Source of the DNA: Triplophysa rosa
Lineage: Eukaryota > Chordata > Actinopteri > Cypriniformes > Nemacheilidae
Length of the DNA stretch: 64,000 nucleotides
Direction: 5' to 3'
Assembly (NCBI RefSeq): GCF_024868665.1
Contig: NC_079906.1
Location: 15,057,808 to 15,121,807, forward strand
Both the position numbers and the translations under genes were made by a program. This document shows, piece after piece, positions 22,693 to 34,394 of this stretch (positions are counted from its first letter, which is position 1; the number at the start of each line of letters is the position of its first letter). A model generated the notes under the pieces. It was given only the letters and a program-made list of their open reading frames with translations. It did not search any database and was not told the origin of the DNA.

Positions 22693-25600
22693 ATTTAAGT
22701 ACAACAACCACAATAATCCCAGCAATCACACACAGTCCACACAAAGCAGCAATCAGAGGCCATACATGAGAGTGTCCATCATTGCACTCAGCATCATCTG
22801 TTTCTGTTCCTGGCTTGACTGTTATTTTCCCAAGAGATTCGCAGCTGTATTAGAGAGAAAAATACTTCTGTTAAACTTTGAGTTGCCTTTGTGTGGACAA
22901 GCGTTGATACTATAAATATTTAGAGTGGAATTTAAGACTATCCATAAATCTCTTAAACTGTAGAACAACAAATGAACAAATTTTATTTAAAAAACATGCA
23001 AACTGTGTGAAATAGATGATAATTACTTTGTATGTAATTTGCAGAGTGTACCGTTTGAATATGAACCCGCAGGGCACTCTGCACACACTGTGTCTTGAAA
23101 TCCTGTTCCTAAAATATTAACAGATTTATTTTCATGTAACAAAAAGTAACACTTCATATAATATGTGAAATGTTAAGGTGTGATCATTTTACTTGCATAA
23201 AACTATGACTAAAACTTATGACTAATTGTGACTAAATCTTCCCTTGTCAGCTATTTATTATTATATTAGCACACATCTCATGAATTAATAATGCACTTCT
23301 CCTTAAAGGGGTCAAATGACACGGCTAAAATGAATATTATGGTTTGTTTTAGATGTAATGCAATATTTATACACGATTTAAGGTTCAAAAACGCTGTATT
23401 TTCCACATACCGTGCATGTTTGTATCTCCACTTTGCCATGCCTCTCTGAAACGCGCAGATTTTTTACAAAGCTCATCGCTCGGAAAAGCAAGGCGTGCTA
23501 TGATTGGCCAGTTAACCAGTGTGTAGTGATTGGTCGAATACTGCAAGCATGTGACGGAAATGTAACGCCTCTAACAATATTTGGAACATCAGGTTCCAAA
23601 GCAATTGTACTGACAGGTACGCCAACCTTACTTGCGTATACATTTGGGCGGTCTTGATACCACAAACTGACGTAGATTTGTGGGGGTGTGGTTACACAAG
23701 GTGTTTCAGGCAGGTCTGGGTGAGCATTCCCTTTTAGATAGAATGCATCTTTTGTTCAGACACTTTAATTTTTGCAATTTCACTTGTCTAATACATGCAT
23801 GGGCAACTTATAACACACCAAAGACACAGAAAAACACGTATTCGTGCCATATGACCCCTTTAATCCTATTTCAGTACAGTTTGTCAGATGGTTGCTGTGC
23901 GGTCAAAGTCACAAGTTAAGAATGAGTCATATGGACACGTAAAAAAAAACCTTGTGACTGATGTCTGTAAGTATTCAGAAGGATGAGTGAGGTTTAATGT
24001 ACTGAACTAAACTAATGGAGTTTTCTAAGTGCTCTAAAAATCCCAAATGCTGTTTTGTAGAAATATGTGTTAGCAAGCACTTCACAAAAATAGTGGAATA
24101 TCTCTGTACAAAAGCACAGTCCTTGCCCTCTTGTAATGTTCTCACAAATCAGGCACACATGATAACATACTAACCTGTCTGGTTGATATACTGTCCAGAT
24201 GAGCATGGGGAATGTTTTCTGGCCTTTGAACAGTATTTCCTCTTAAACTCAATACAGTAATGACCTGGCAGAGGCTCACACACTGTATCTGATATCACTG
24301 TACATGCTCGCTTTACTCTCAGACCATTACCTGTGAGGAGAAATTGAAGAAAGTGAAATGCAAGAAAACGTGGCAATGACAAGAAGTCTAAACTACCATG
24401 ACCTTTATAGAGCTAAAGATGAAATCCATTCTTACTCACTTGAATCACAGACAGCACATGGCAAACACTCTGTTAATCCGTTAGATGAATCAGTGTAGGT
24501 AATTTCAGAACATGATACACATGTTATGCTTGTGAATTCATCACAGTGTTGAAGGACTCGCTGTCCTGAGAAATAACAAATCTCAGATTAAAGTAGGGCT
24601 GGGCGATATGGCAAAAAAGTAAACTTGATAGTTTTTTTCTATATTGATCGATAACAATATTTATTTCGATATATATTTAATTAAAAAACTGCATTTAAAA
24701 TAATCTATTTTAAATACAGTTTATTAACTAAAGTTAACCTTTAACCACTTAAAATTCAATTAAATGAAATGCACTGTTGCAACACAGAGGATATTAGGCC
24801 ATGAACAACATGTCATGTACCAGTTCATTCAGTCTCATTTTGACTCCATTGACTCGTTAAGTAAAGGGAGTGTTCATTCACTACATTCAACCAATGAAAG
24901 GGCTCCGTTACTGCGTACATTCGAACGCTATTGGCTCAGCACCTGCGCACGTACATAACGCTGCAATAATGTCTTGCTCGAGTAGTGGGAGTCATTCAAT
25001 GCATTCAGTGAACCTTAGTCTTTCAAAAAGACATCTCACATAAACTGTAGTACATTTCTTTAATCATGCAAGCATCTTACATACAAGGTTCAATATTTTA
25101 ATGTGCACACAAACTCACTTCATTACATCTCTAATCTGTACAGGGCAGCGCTGGTTTGTTTCATATGCACCAGCTCATGTTAGCAGATATGTTAATGATG
25201 GATATAAAAACGTTTGTGCTCGAGTTTCGAAGTAACTCGCTTGCAATTGCGCCTCAAGTTTGTTTTGTTTAACCGGCGATTGCGAAAAAAAATAAGACAC
25301 TTGATAAACCGCGTGATGACAACTCGAGGTTAGTTTCACCTTTGTTTCCGCTTCCAGTAATGTTTTCCTCCTCATGTCGAGTTTTCTTTGCCAAGTGCTG
25401 TATGAAATGGACTTTGTACTTTGACGCGCATGATAAAAGCTGCACGCTGACTGACTGTTGTTGCGTTTATTTCTGCAGTCTGTTAGACTGTAAGATTAAT
25501 CCATATCGAGTCAAAATGCCAATAGTTTATCATCGTTTTTGAAATACATTCTATCGCGATTCGATATGATATCGTTTATCGGCACAGCCCTAGATTAAAG

Positions 25601-28331
25601 TCATGCCTTTGGTGTTTAGCGATTTAGTTAGATAAGTTACTGTAAATAAGGAGATAATTGGATCACTACACAGAACAGTTGCGAAGACCAGAAGAAGTTA
25701 GGCATGTAGCGCTCCCTTTATGCTGATTTGTCTAACATATAGCAGACCTTGATAATAAATAAATCGCTCAAAAAACAATGTTTTTGTAATGTTTGTTTTC
25801 CCTATTTTTACATCTCCCAGTAAACCATGAATAAATCGGACAACATATGCTACTATTTGGTAAATAAAAGGAATGCCTGTGGGAATCAGTGGTTAGACTG
25901 CGGTCAGGCCAGCCTCCACTTTGAAAATGACTGTCAAGTAGGGGTGGGCGGATCGATCTAAATATCGATAGTATCGATGCCGACACTGGTATTGGTATCA
26001 GATCGATACAATTGTAATTGAATCGATATTTTAATTTAAATATCTCACCTCTACGTTCATTATACTTTGCTCGTGTCTTCTACCTCTACAATCCTGAGCA
26101 AACGCTGCTTTCACATCCTGGCCCACTTTGCTACTCCTCCCCCTCCTGCTGCGATTCGTTGTTGTGTCATCACGTGACTCACTGACACAACGCGCCGAGG
26201 AGCAGCGAACTGAGTGAGCGAAGCTGATAGCACATTGAATGAGAGATCAGGATGGCCGAGAGGAAGAGAAGCGTTGTGACGTCAATACATTAATAAAAAA
26301 TATTGTCTAAAGAATTGATCATTCATTCACCTGAGAAACAATGACATACTGCTCTCCCCTACACAAAAGTATTTTTTTTAAGTAAAAAGTATCGTATTGG
26401 TATCGGCAATACTGACCCTATATGTATTTGGTATCGGATCGATACCAAATTTTGCAGTATCGCCCACCACTGCTGTCAAGCCAGCCCTCATGGTGGTTTT
26501 CTTTGCGCGCTTACATGACAGATTGCGGTAGGAGTGCGGGAGGACAAATTTCAAAATAAAAGCGGTTTCGCACACTATCATTTGCTTGTGTTTTCCCGGT
26601 TGCAAGTGATGTTGCTAGTGCAATGAGAGACTATGTTAAAGGGTTGCTATGCAGTTTCTATGATGTTCTGGGTGATTTCTAGGCCGTTGATGAGGTATTT
26701 TGGTGGTTGTAAGAGTGTTGCTATGTAGTTTCTATGATGTTCTGGGTGATTTCTAGGCCGTTGATGAGGTATTTTGGTGGTTGTAAGAGTGTTACTATGC
26801 AGTTTGTGTGGCGTTCTCTGTGTGGTTGCTAGGTCGTTGCTAAGGCATTCTGGTGGCTAGTTTTGGCCTAGTGGGGAAGTTGTGGCCTGGTGGTTAGAGA
26901 GTCAGACTCGTAACCAAAAAGTCATGGCTGTCCTCTGCTCCGGGTGTGTGTGTTCACGACTCACACGATAGGTTGAATGCAGAGGTCACATTTCGGTTAT
27001 GGCTGACCATGAAATAACTAAAAATAACTGACAAATAGATAACTTTTAATACACAATATCAGGACTGTCTAATGTGATGTTTTAAATACCCCCCCAAATG
27101 TCCCATATAAGCTGTTTTTTTCTATATGTTCAGATACGTGTTAAAAGGAAACTACCTGTTTTGTGAAAGTGATTTCACCTCATATTCATAGTACACCACG
27201 TCAGATTGTCCATCATAGAATATCAGGACAGTCTGATGTGGTGTTTTTAAATAAAAGTCCCCTGAATATCCTAAATACAGTGTTTTTTTTATATATGTTC
27301 AGATAGGTGTTAAAAGGAAACTACCTCTTTTGTGAAAATGATTTCACATCATATTCATAGTACACCATCTCATATTGTCCATCATATAATATCAGGACAG
27401 TCTGATGTGGTGTTTTTAAGTAAAAGTCCCCTGAATATCCTATATACACTGGTTTTTTTATATATGTTCAGATAGGTGTTAAAAGGAAACTACCTGTTTT
27501 GTGAAAGTGATTTCACCTCAGAATCATAGTACACCATCTCATATTGTCCATCATACAATATCAGGACAGTCTGATGTGGTGTTTTTAAGTAAAAGACCTA
27601 GCCACCACACAGAGAACGCCACACAAACTGCATAGCAACACTCTTACAACCACCAAAATACCTCATCAACGGCCTAGAAATCACCCAGAACATCATAGAA
27701 ACTGCATAGCAACCCTTTAACATAGTCTCTCATTGCACTAGCAACATCACTTGCAACCGGGAAAACACTAGCAAATGATAGTGTGCGAAACCGCTTTTAT
27801 TTTGAAATTTGTCCTCCCGCACTCCTACCGCAATCTGTCATATAAGCGCGCACAGAAAACCACCGTGAGGGCTGGCTTGACAGTCATTTTCAAAGTGGAG
27901 GCTGGCCTGACCGCAGTGGTTAGAGCATGGTGCTAGAAACGCCAAGGACATGGGTTCGATGCACATACTCAGATACAATAGTATCATGCAGTGTAAGTCC
28001 CTTTGGATCAAAGCATCTGCCAAATGTATAAATGTAAATTAAATAAAATGTTAACACCCCTCTAAGTGTTAGAAAATGAAAAATAGTATATCTGAATTAA
28101 TACCTTGACATTACAACAGTATGTCAATATATACTGTAAAAATATACTGACCTTTAAGACATTGAGATGAATGACAAAAAGCCAAAATAAAGTGGACTCA
28201 CCTGGATCACACATTGGACAGCACTGTCCATTAATTTCATATTCACCATTATAACAAGTTGCCATACAGAGAACAATGTTCATGATGAGAGGTAGAACAG
28301 TTGATGTGTGAAGGATCCAGAATATCCACAT
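22667..28331 (-). CDS. TNFRSF14 (HVEM)-like receptor, copy 3, tail disrupted by a MITE
   Basis: Exons in coding order: 28202-28331, 24440-24565, 24175-24330, 23027-23108, and 22844 into the MITE at 22692. The 126-nt and 156-nt CRD exons are identical in length to the other two copies, and the introns are GT-AG. The signal peptide start is MWIFWILHTS, and CRD1 carries EYEINGQCCPMCDPG. The ectodomain ends near DDAECNDG, and the membrane span (LIAALCGLCVIAGIIVVVVL) covers about residues 195-214. Reading continues into the MITE and stops at 22667-22669, giving a predicted 223 residues with a tail of nine. Joining across the 8-bp duplication shows the older frame going on with YLRRLR and a possible donor near 22194. 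The first intron (3.6 kb) is packed with mobile elements. It could be a pseudogene or a tailless or decoy receptor. Confidence 0.82.
23307..23859. mobile_element. MITE with TTAA target duplication, 553 bp
   Basis: Ends AGGGGTCAAATGACACGG and ATATGACCCCT are inverted and flanked by TTAA (23303-23306 and 23860-23863). TTAA targets fit piggyBac- or Kolobok-like elements. It lies in an intron of the third receptor (23109-24174). Confidence 0.75.
24594..25592. mobile_element. hAT-type element, 999 bp, beside a receptor exon
   Basis: Inverted ends TAGGGCTGGGCGATATGG and ATCGGCACAGCCCTA are flanked by perfect 8-bp copies of GATTAAAG (24586-24593 and 25593-25600). No transposase frame is seen. It lies in intron 1 of the third receptor, only about 28 bp upstream of the exon that starts at 24565, within the usual branch-point window. 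Confidence 0.88.
25939..26472. mobile_element. hAT-type MITE, 534 bp, nested in the foldback element
   Basis: Ends TAGGGGTGGGCG and CGCCCACCACTG are inverted with few mismatches and flanked by CTGTCAAG (25931-25938 and 26473-26480). The inside is rich in ATCGATA/GGTATC words. Removing it restores the left arm of the surrounding foldback element, so it inserted later. Confidence 0.85.
26876..26970 (+). repeat. Truncated tRNA-derived SINE fragment
   Basis: GTGGCCTGGTGGTTAGAGAG followed by TCAGACTCGTAACC is a tRNA-like head with an A box. The B box is degraded and the tail is cut off within 100 bp. Confidence 0.5.
27050..27600. repeat. Tandem repeat, about three units of 170 bp
   Basis: The phrase TATCAGGACAGTCTGATGTG recurs near 27221, 27390 and 27559, with a diverged start near 27057. 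Each copy is followed by TGTTAAAAGGAAACTACCT and a short palindrome. It forms the loop of the foldback element. Confidence 0.75.
27917..28042 (+). repeat. tRNA-derived SINE, split by the foldback element
   Basis: After TGGTTAGAGCATGG come a B box (GGGTTCGATGC) and the teleost core TGTAAGTCCCTTTGGATCAA, ending in ATAAATGTAAAT. It is the same family as 962-1110. The 5' end is left of 25898, separated by the foldback insertion. Confidence 0.65.
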
Positions 28332-30518
28332 ATTGTGAGACTACATTGCTGCTCTTTTCTCATATGGAGCTGGAAAAAAGATAAAACGGTCATAAACTAA
28401 ACCAATTTAATCCAATATAGTAATGAAACAGAGCCCTACAAATACAAATATATGTTTACTACATAGAGTTTAAAAAATATATACTTTAACTTGCTCGAGT
28501 ATACTTAAAATATACTTGAATACGTTCAGTCGGTTAACGTAATGGGAAAAGCAAAGACTTGTTTCCCAGTGGGTGTTTTGAGACCCAGAAAAAAACATCG
28601 AGTGGGTGAGTATGACAGCATAATTCCACTGCGAATGTGTTGAGAAAATTCCCTGACTGTATATTTTAGCTTGTGTGTAGTAAAACAAATTGACATTTAC
28701 AACTTGAAGCCAGAAAGAATGTTATTATTTTTAAAAGATAAAGCATGACATTTGGTCACTTTCATTCACAGAAGCTCGAGTTATCCATTAAAATATTTTT
28801 TTCAAGAACAGCTTACACATTCTCCCTAAACAGTATTTTACATTATTAAGAATAAAGAAACGCGACAAACCTGTGAGACATAGATGACATAGTTGTTGTG
28901 TGTGACATTTGAAAATGAGCGGGAAATCCAGCCACAGGTTCATGCCAGAGCAGTTGAAAGAGTTACGACACACATGCACCCGATGAAACCATATATAGTT
29001 CCAAAGTGTCAGTCTGTCTGAATGGGTAGAGACAGCTGCATTTGAAGCAAGTTTCACTAAATACCAACACATGCTATGGCACCCCTAAATTCTGTGGCAT
29101 CCGATTAAGGCAACAACTAACTAAAAGACAACACTGCTTAACAAAATATTTTTATTTATTTTCATTAATGAGCATAAACATGTTTGCATTTAAACTATGA
29201 AACCTTTCACATTACTTTTCACGGTACTGTTTCACTTTACATATCTGTGATATGTGTAGGTTGTTTTTCCAAACACCTTGACCCGTTTATTTTTAAATGA
29301 TGTGTACTTTCAGTCAAAAGGATGTGAAAGTGACTCGGAATAAAGTACGTGTTGATGATATGCAGTCCTTCAGCGCTAATCCTATGACAGTCTATGAGGT
29401 GAAACTCCGGACAAGTCTTCTTGTATGAGTCTGTTTTAATAAATAAGTCTTTATTGTTGTACATTATAACAACTAAGATTCCACAGTGACATAACCTTTA
29501 GCCTGGATCATGTGCGTACAATTTGACGGCCAGCAACAATCGCGAAGGACTTTTTAAAACTCATAGCACGCAGCCGGTTAAACTCTATGGTTAGTATGTC
29601 GGACAAAATTGCAAGCAAGACCGACCTACCATAGATATATTTCCTAATCAAACAAGAAAAACAAAACACTGCATTGAACGCACTAGCAGCCATCCCCCCA
29701 AGATGGCGCAACATTCAACACTGCGTGACGTCTATTACAAGCTCAATACCGCATCATTTTTGTCACGCTGAGAACAGTTAATTACGATTTTGTTATTATT
29801 GTAAGGTTAGCTTTAGGGTTGGGGTAGGTGTCAGCTAATGTAGTTTATTGAAATTTTAGGCCGAGATTTTGCATCACTTCCGGCTGTAGCTGTATCCCTT
29901 CTAACCACAAAATGGCAAATAGCAACGGGGAGGGGCATAATTTCGGCATTATGATTGGTCCGGTCGCCTGTCAATCAAACTCCAGGCGAAGGGTCAGCCA
30001 AAGAAATTTTACGGCAATCTGTGTTTCCGCTATTATGCAGTAGGTGGCGCTGTTACCCACCTTTTAAACAGTACAGCATATACAGGTCCAAATGCAGTAA
30101 ATACTAGTGTATATTTTTATCATCATTCTGAAACGAAAAAACACTGGCAGGGAATGAGCTAAAAAGATAGGCTACAGCACTCTATATGAAAACTGACAAA
30201 ATACAATATTTTTAGCTGTGCGCTCTCAACCACACATCATCTTCACTATGTAAACATACATCTCAGCTGACAAAAGAGTTATAAATGAGTTGAGAAAGAA
30301 TCACAAACTTCTATTCAGAAGCAAAATATATCCCATAGGACAAAGCAGTACAATCAAAAATCAACAGCAAAAACACAAATCCCACAGGTTAACATTAGTT
30401 TTACTTACAGAACAAGAGGTGCTTCTGTTGCTTCACAAGCCATTCCAAAATAACACATATCACATTACAACAATGTCAACAAACAGTTTTACTTCCTCTT
30501 GCAAACCACATCCCTGCA
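28332..30518. other. Intergenic between receptor copy 3 and mad2l2
   Basis: No gene is supported; short ORFs here have no recognisable content. About 29690-30060 is richer in GC and contains a CTCF-like motif at 30037-30048. The mad2l2 3' UTR should start at 30518 and run leftwards. Confidence 0.4.
30037..30048 (+). promoter_or_regulatory. CTCF-like site
   Basis: GCAGTAGGTGGC matches 11 of 12 positions of the core CCASYAGRKGGC and is followed by GCTG. A similar site in the opposite orientation at 32752-32763 lies beyond the mad2l2 promoter, so the pair faces inward. Sequence match only; such matches also occur by chance. Confidence 0.3.
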
Positions 30519-32430
30519 TCAAGTCTTTTTCGCTTTTTCTTCTACATACAGCTGCATCTGTTTTAGGGTGGAGCAGAGAACATTATGTTCTGATAATGTT
30601 CCAAGGCAGTTTCAAGCTTCAAAATACACACTTGAAGTGAATATTCTGACAACATTACTAGCACAACATCTGGCCAGTAATTAAGCAATATTTTAAGCAA
30701 TATTTTTGCAATGCACAAATACATGTCTGTGTCTCACCTTGAGAATATCAGAAGTCATTGTTTTTAGAGGAATGAGTTTTGGCTCTTCCATGTGAACTTC
30801 CTGCTCATCTGCTACAATCCATGGAAAATCCTGTAAAACATTCACAAAACGGATAAGACAAGAAATGTGCAGAGCTAAGAGCTTCAATATAACAGAGCAA
30901 TTAATGTAAGTAATGTAAAATGTGTGTACAGTTGATACAGTTAAATGTAGTGAAAAGTAAAAAGAAATATAGTTAGAAAATGTAGCAAAAAGTGGTTATC
31001 TTAAACAACTGTCTAGTTAACTTTATTATTTAAACAGCTAAAGTTAAATAGTTCAAGTTTTTAACATAAATTACTTTTTCCTAAATGATCTCAAATTCTT
31101 TTAAATGATTTAGGTTTTTGATTTTGACAAATTGATTGAAATAGAAATACATTACAGCATCATTTACAGCAAAAAAAGTGTTTTGAAAGTATCATACTGT
31201 ATGTTATGAAAATGTTTCTTTCAGAACAGTCAGAACTCAAAACTGCTACCTAAATCATTCTAGACCAAAAAAGAAATGAAACTGCAAAAACAACCAATTC
31301 TGTAATTCGCAGTTTTGTACTAAACATTGAACAATTGAATAAGTGACCAAACATTGAATAATTGCCTTACCTTGATGACCTGAACCTTCTCCATGTTTCT
31401 TGTGGCAGCTTCCCTGGTGTGTACCAGCACTGTGAATGTGCATCCTGCAGCGAGCAGAGTGAAAGAAAATGATTTTATAACAATTCATTTATAGCACAAA
31501 CCTGTTAAAACCTATAAACCTGTTATGATCTCTGTGTTATAAATAAATAAATTGTGTGGTGATCTTTTTGTGTAGTAAATGAGAGATCATGTATTGTGGG
31601 AAAAGCTGAGCATGTACCTGGAGGATTGTTGTCCAGAACAGCATCACATACACTAATCTTCAGTATCACAGCTCTGAGCAGCTGTTCCACATGAGACAGA
31701 AGAGTGTCTGAGCTGCCACAGCAAAAATCAAACATGAACACGTGAGGGTCAGGCGTAACTTCACTTAGGTTTCATTTGCTTTGAACACTGATCAGAGTGC
31801 CGTCCCTCACCTTATACATAGCAGTGGAGGCTGTGATATCTCAAACACAAACCTCTCCACTGGGTGGTGCTCTTTATCCATTATAACTACCACCACCTTC
31901 TCGGCTTCATTCTGCAGAGACGGCATGACGTTGTATTGTTTATCCATTCGTTTTATTTATCAGATTGTCAGAATTATATTGATTATCTTTTAATCAACAT
32001 ATGTAAATTGGTAAAATATTTAAAACACTTACCTTCTCTATCAGTGGCTTGACACAATGTAGAGTGTCTTGAATATACCGGTTCAACTCAGGGTGGCATG
32101 ACATCTGTGAAATTAAAGTTATAAAGTTATTTAGTACTCTGTATGAAGTCAAAGGCGCCATCATCTTGTCCAAATACAGAGTAATTTTACCTGCACAGGT
32201 ACGTTGTACTTCTTTCTCTTCTGAAAGATGCCAGATGGATAAACTTCTCTGACGTAGAGAATCATGTGAATGGCCACCTCCAAAAACTCGCACAGAATAT
32301 CAGCAACAACTGCAAACGACCAGCACTATGGCGTTATTTCTAACTTGTACATTGCAGTAGGCTACATTTGTAAAGTGAAACACAACTTACCTTGGCCAAA
32401 ATTAAGATCCTGTCTCGTCAAAGTGGCCAT
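30519..32430 (-). CDS. mad2l2: MAD2L2 / REV7
   Basis: HORMA-domain adaptor that joins REV3 and REV1 in translesion DNA synthesis, acts in shieldin-dependent repair, and relates to mitotic checkpoint MAD2. Eight coding exons, in order: 32391-32430, 32191-32309, 32033-32104, 31811-31911, 31618-31712, 31371-31444, 30738-30830, 30519-30557. All introns are GT-AG and phases close to 210 residues, one fewer than the remembered human protein. Recognisable stretches include TRQDLNFGQ at the start, [39 protein letters not shown], and [19 protein letters not shown]. The last coding exon supplies only [12 protein letters not shown] and the stop; it follows a clear acceptor and forms the HORMA safety-belt C-terminus. 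Confidence 0.95.
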
Positions 32431-33657
32431 AGTGAGTTCACATAAATATGTCCCTTTAAATATCGCTGTAACGAACAAATGAGCGTCTTACGTATATAAC
32501 ATTTCATGCATGGCTGCAGATGTTGTTGTGTGATAGACGCGCGTTGTATTCAGTAATGCACGTTAAGACGTCATCAGCGGGAAATCTCACTGTTATAGAT
32601 TCAATGCAAATATTGTGGAAGTGTATGTCATGTACCAAAGAGTAGTAAACAAAGGGGGATTTCGTACAATGCCGTAACCAGGAAAACAGTACACGCTTGT
32701 TTACAATGTTCTTCTGTAGAGCTGTAAGCGGTAATGTGCTGTCTGCATGCTGCCACCTACCGGCGTGGAGGAGGGTGACAACCGTCTGTAATTCTGTTCA
32801 ATGGTTTTTAAAGAGATAGCTTACCCCACATTACACAACAGACATTTTAAAGATCTTTGGTAACCAAACAAAATCGACCCTCGTTGACTTTCATTGTATT
32901 TACTCAAAACGACTCTCAAAATATCGTTTTTATTTTTTTATAGAAAAAGAGTCATATTGGCATACAGGTTTTGAACCACATGAGGATGTAAAATTTTGTG
33001 ACAGAATTTTTATTCCTTAAAGTTCTGGATTTAGTTTTTACTGTAAAGCCATACAATATTAAACATTCCATCCTGTTACACCTGGATATAATACTTCATC
33101 CACTGAACCGCTAACACTTTACTTTTACCAGCTCAGGAGGAAGTTATGGGCCCCGTTTGATTTATGATCGGATGTGTGTAAAGGTTTATTATTTGTTATT
33201 AACCTCATGGACCCACTGCTCTTCAGAACTAACGTACATAAGGCAGTGTCAGAAACACTGTAACACTTTCCAGCTGGTATCCTGAGAACCTGTAATTATT
33301 CAACTTATATTTAATCAACAATACAATCTATTCATCAAATGCATAAAAATCTAATCATAACACTGTATGTTTGTGCATTACACTTTAGAAGAGCTATAAA
33401 TAAATTCTACCTCACGCACACTGAGTTTTCACCATAACCTGGACTTCAGTCAGGTTGAAAGGCTTTGTCTTGTTCATTAATCTTTATGGATAACTGGATC
33501 TTTAGAGTTTGCTTTCCAAGACAGTGAAATCCATAACTACACAGGAATTTCTCACAGAACAGGATAGTACCAGACAAGACTTCTAAGCTTATGTTGAATT
33601 TATTTGTCCTCTTTCATTTGTTTTCTTTGCAGCTGATTTTAAGAGCGATTGAAAGAA
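32431..33657. other. Region between mad2l2 and smim1
   Basis: mad2l2 (minus) and smim1 (plus) diverge here. A CTCF-like site lies at 32752-32763. An acceptor (TTTTCTTTGCAG, ending at 33632) precedes the smim1 start codon, so smim1 has an upstream non-coding exon somewhere in this interval. No other gene is seen. Confidence 0.5.
32752..32763 (-). promoter_or_regulatory. CTCF-like site
   Basis: On the minus strand CCGGTAGGTGGC followed by AGCA matches 11 of 12 core positions. It lies about 320 bp upstream of the mad2l2 start codon. Confidence 0.3.
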
Positions 33658-34183
33658 ATGGAATCAAATGGTGCCAGTGTTGAGTACAACCGCTGGAATG
33701 AAGACAACATAAACATGAAAGTACCCGACTCACAGCCCAATCTGATTCGGTGAGTTTCTTTTTTTGTACTAGAGTATTTACATTTTTTGAAGATAAAAAC
33801 ATAGTTTAAGAAATAAGTATAAATAGTTGTATAAATAAACTAATAAAGTATAAATGTACATCATAAAATATTTTACAGGTACAATCATTTTTGTCAAACA
33901 GCATAATCCATCCTCTACTGTATATGCATTTGTACATGTTTTCCAGGATACAAGCGAGAAATCTGATTTCTCAAGATTTTGTGATTTTGTGTAGTAGATC
34001 ATTTAAGACTTTTATGACTATCATTTGATATTAATGCTAATTTTTGTGTGTTGTTATAGACTCTATAACAGACTATGTACTGGACAGCTGGGCATCGCTG
34101 TGAAGGTGGCAGCATTTGTTACTGTGGTAGTAGTGATATTCCTTCTTGGATACGTCACAGGATATTACGTTCACCGATGCTGA
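33658..34183 (+). CDS. smim1: Small integral membrane protein 1 (Vel antigen protein family)
   Basis: Short single-pass membrane protein; the human orthologue carries the Vel blood group on red cells and affects red-cell formation. Two coding exons, 33658-33749 and 34060-34183, with a GT-AG intron, give 71 residues. The start fits the family pattern (SVEYNRWNEDN resembles human SHVHYSRWEDG). The conserved core RLCTGQLGIAVKV leads into one membrane span and the signature end LGYVTGYYVHRC. The final cysteine next to the membrane is kept. There is no signal peptide, so a C-terminal anchor is likely. Confidence 0.93.
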
Positions 34184-34394
34184 CAAGAAAACGTCATGTT
34201 ATACACTAAACAGTTGGATAATGAAACAAACTGAGAGCTGCTCTTTGAAATATGAATTGTCAATCAGTATCTGTTTATTGTTGTATACTAGCATTAATAA
34301 ATATTATGGAAGTCCTGAATACACAACATATTTACTTTTTTGTAACTCAACAACTTTAATATCTCAATATATTGACTAATGTAAACTAAATCTG

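Larger units (their letters stand above)
25898..27916. mobile_element. Foldback element, about 2.0 kb, 8-bp target duplication
   Basis: Long inverted arms pair 25898-26830 (interrupted by a hAT MITE) with 27600-27916. Tips are CTGCGGTCAGGCCAGCC and GGCTGGCCTGACCGCAG. TGGTTAGA flanks both sides (25890-25897 and 27917-27924). The target lies in the A-box of a tRNA-derived SINE whose body continues to the right. Each arm holds phrases such as GGTATTTTGGTGGTTGTAAG; the left arm has this unit twice. The loop contains a SINE fragment and a tandem repeat. Confidence 0.82.
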
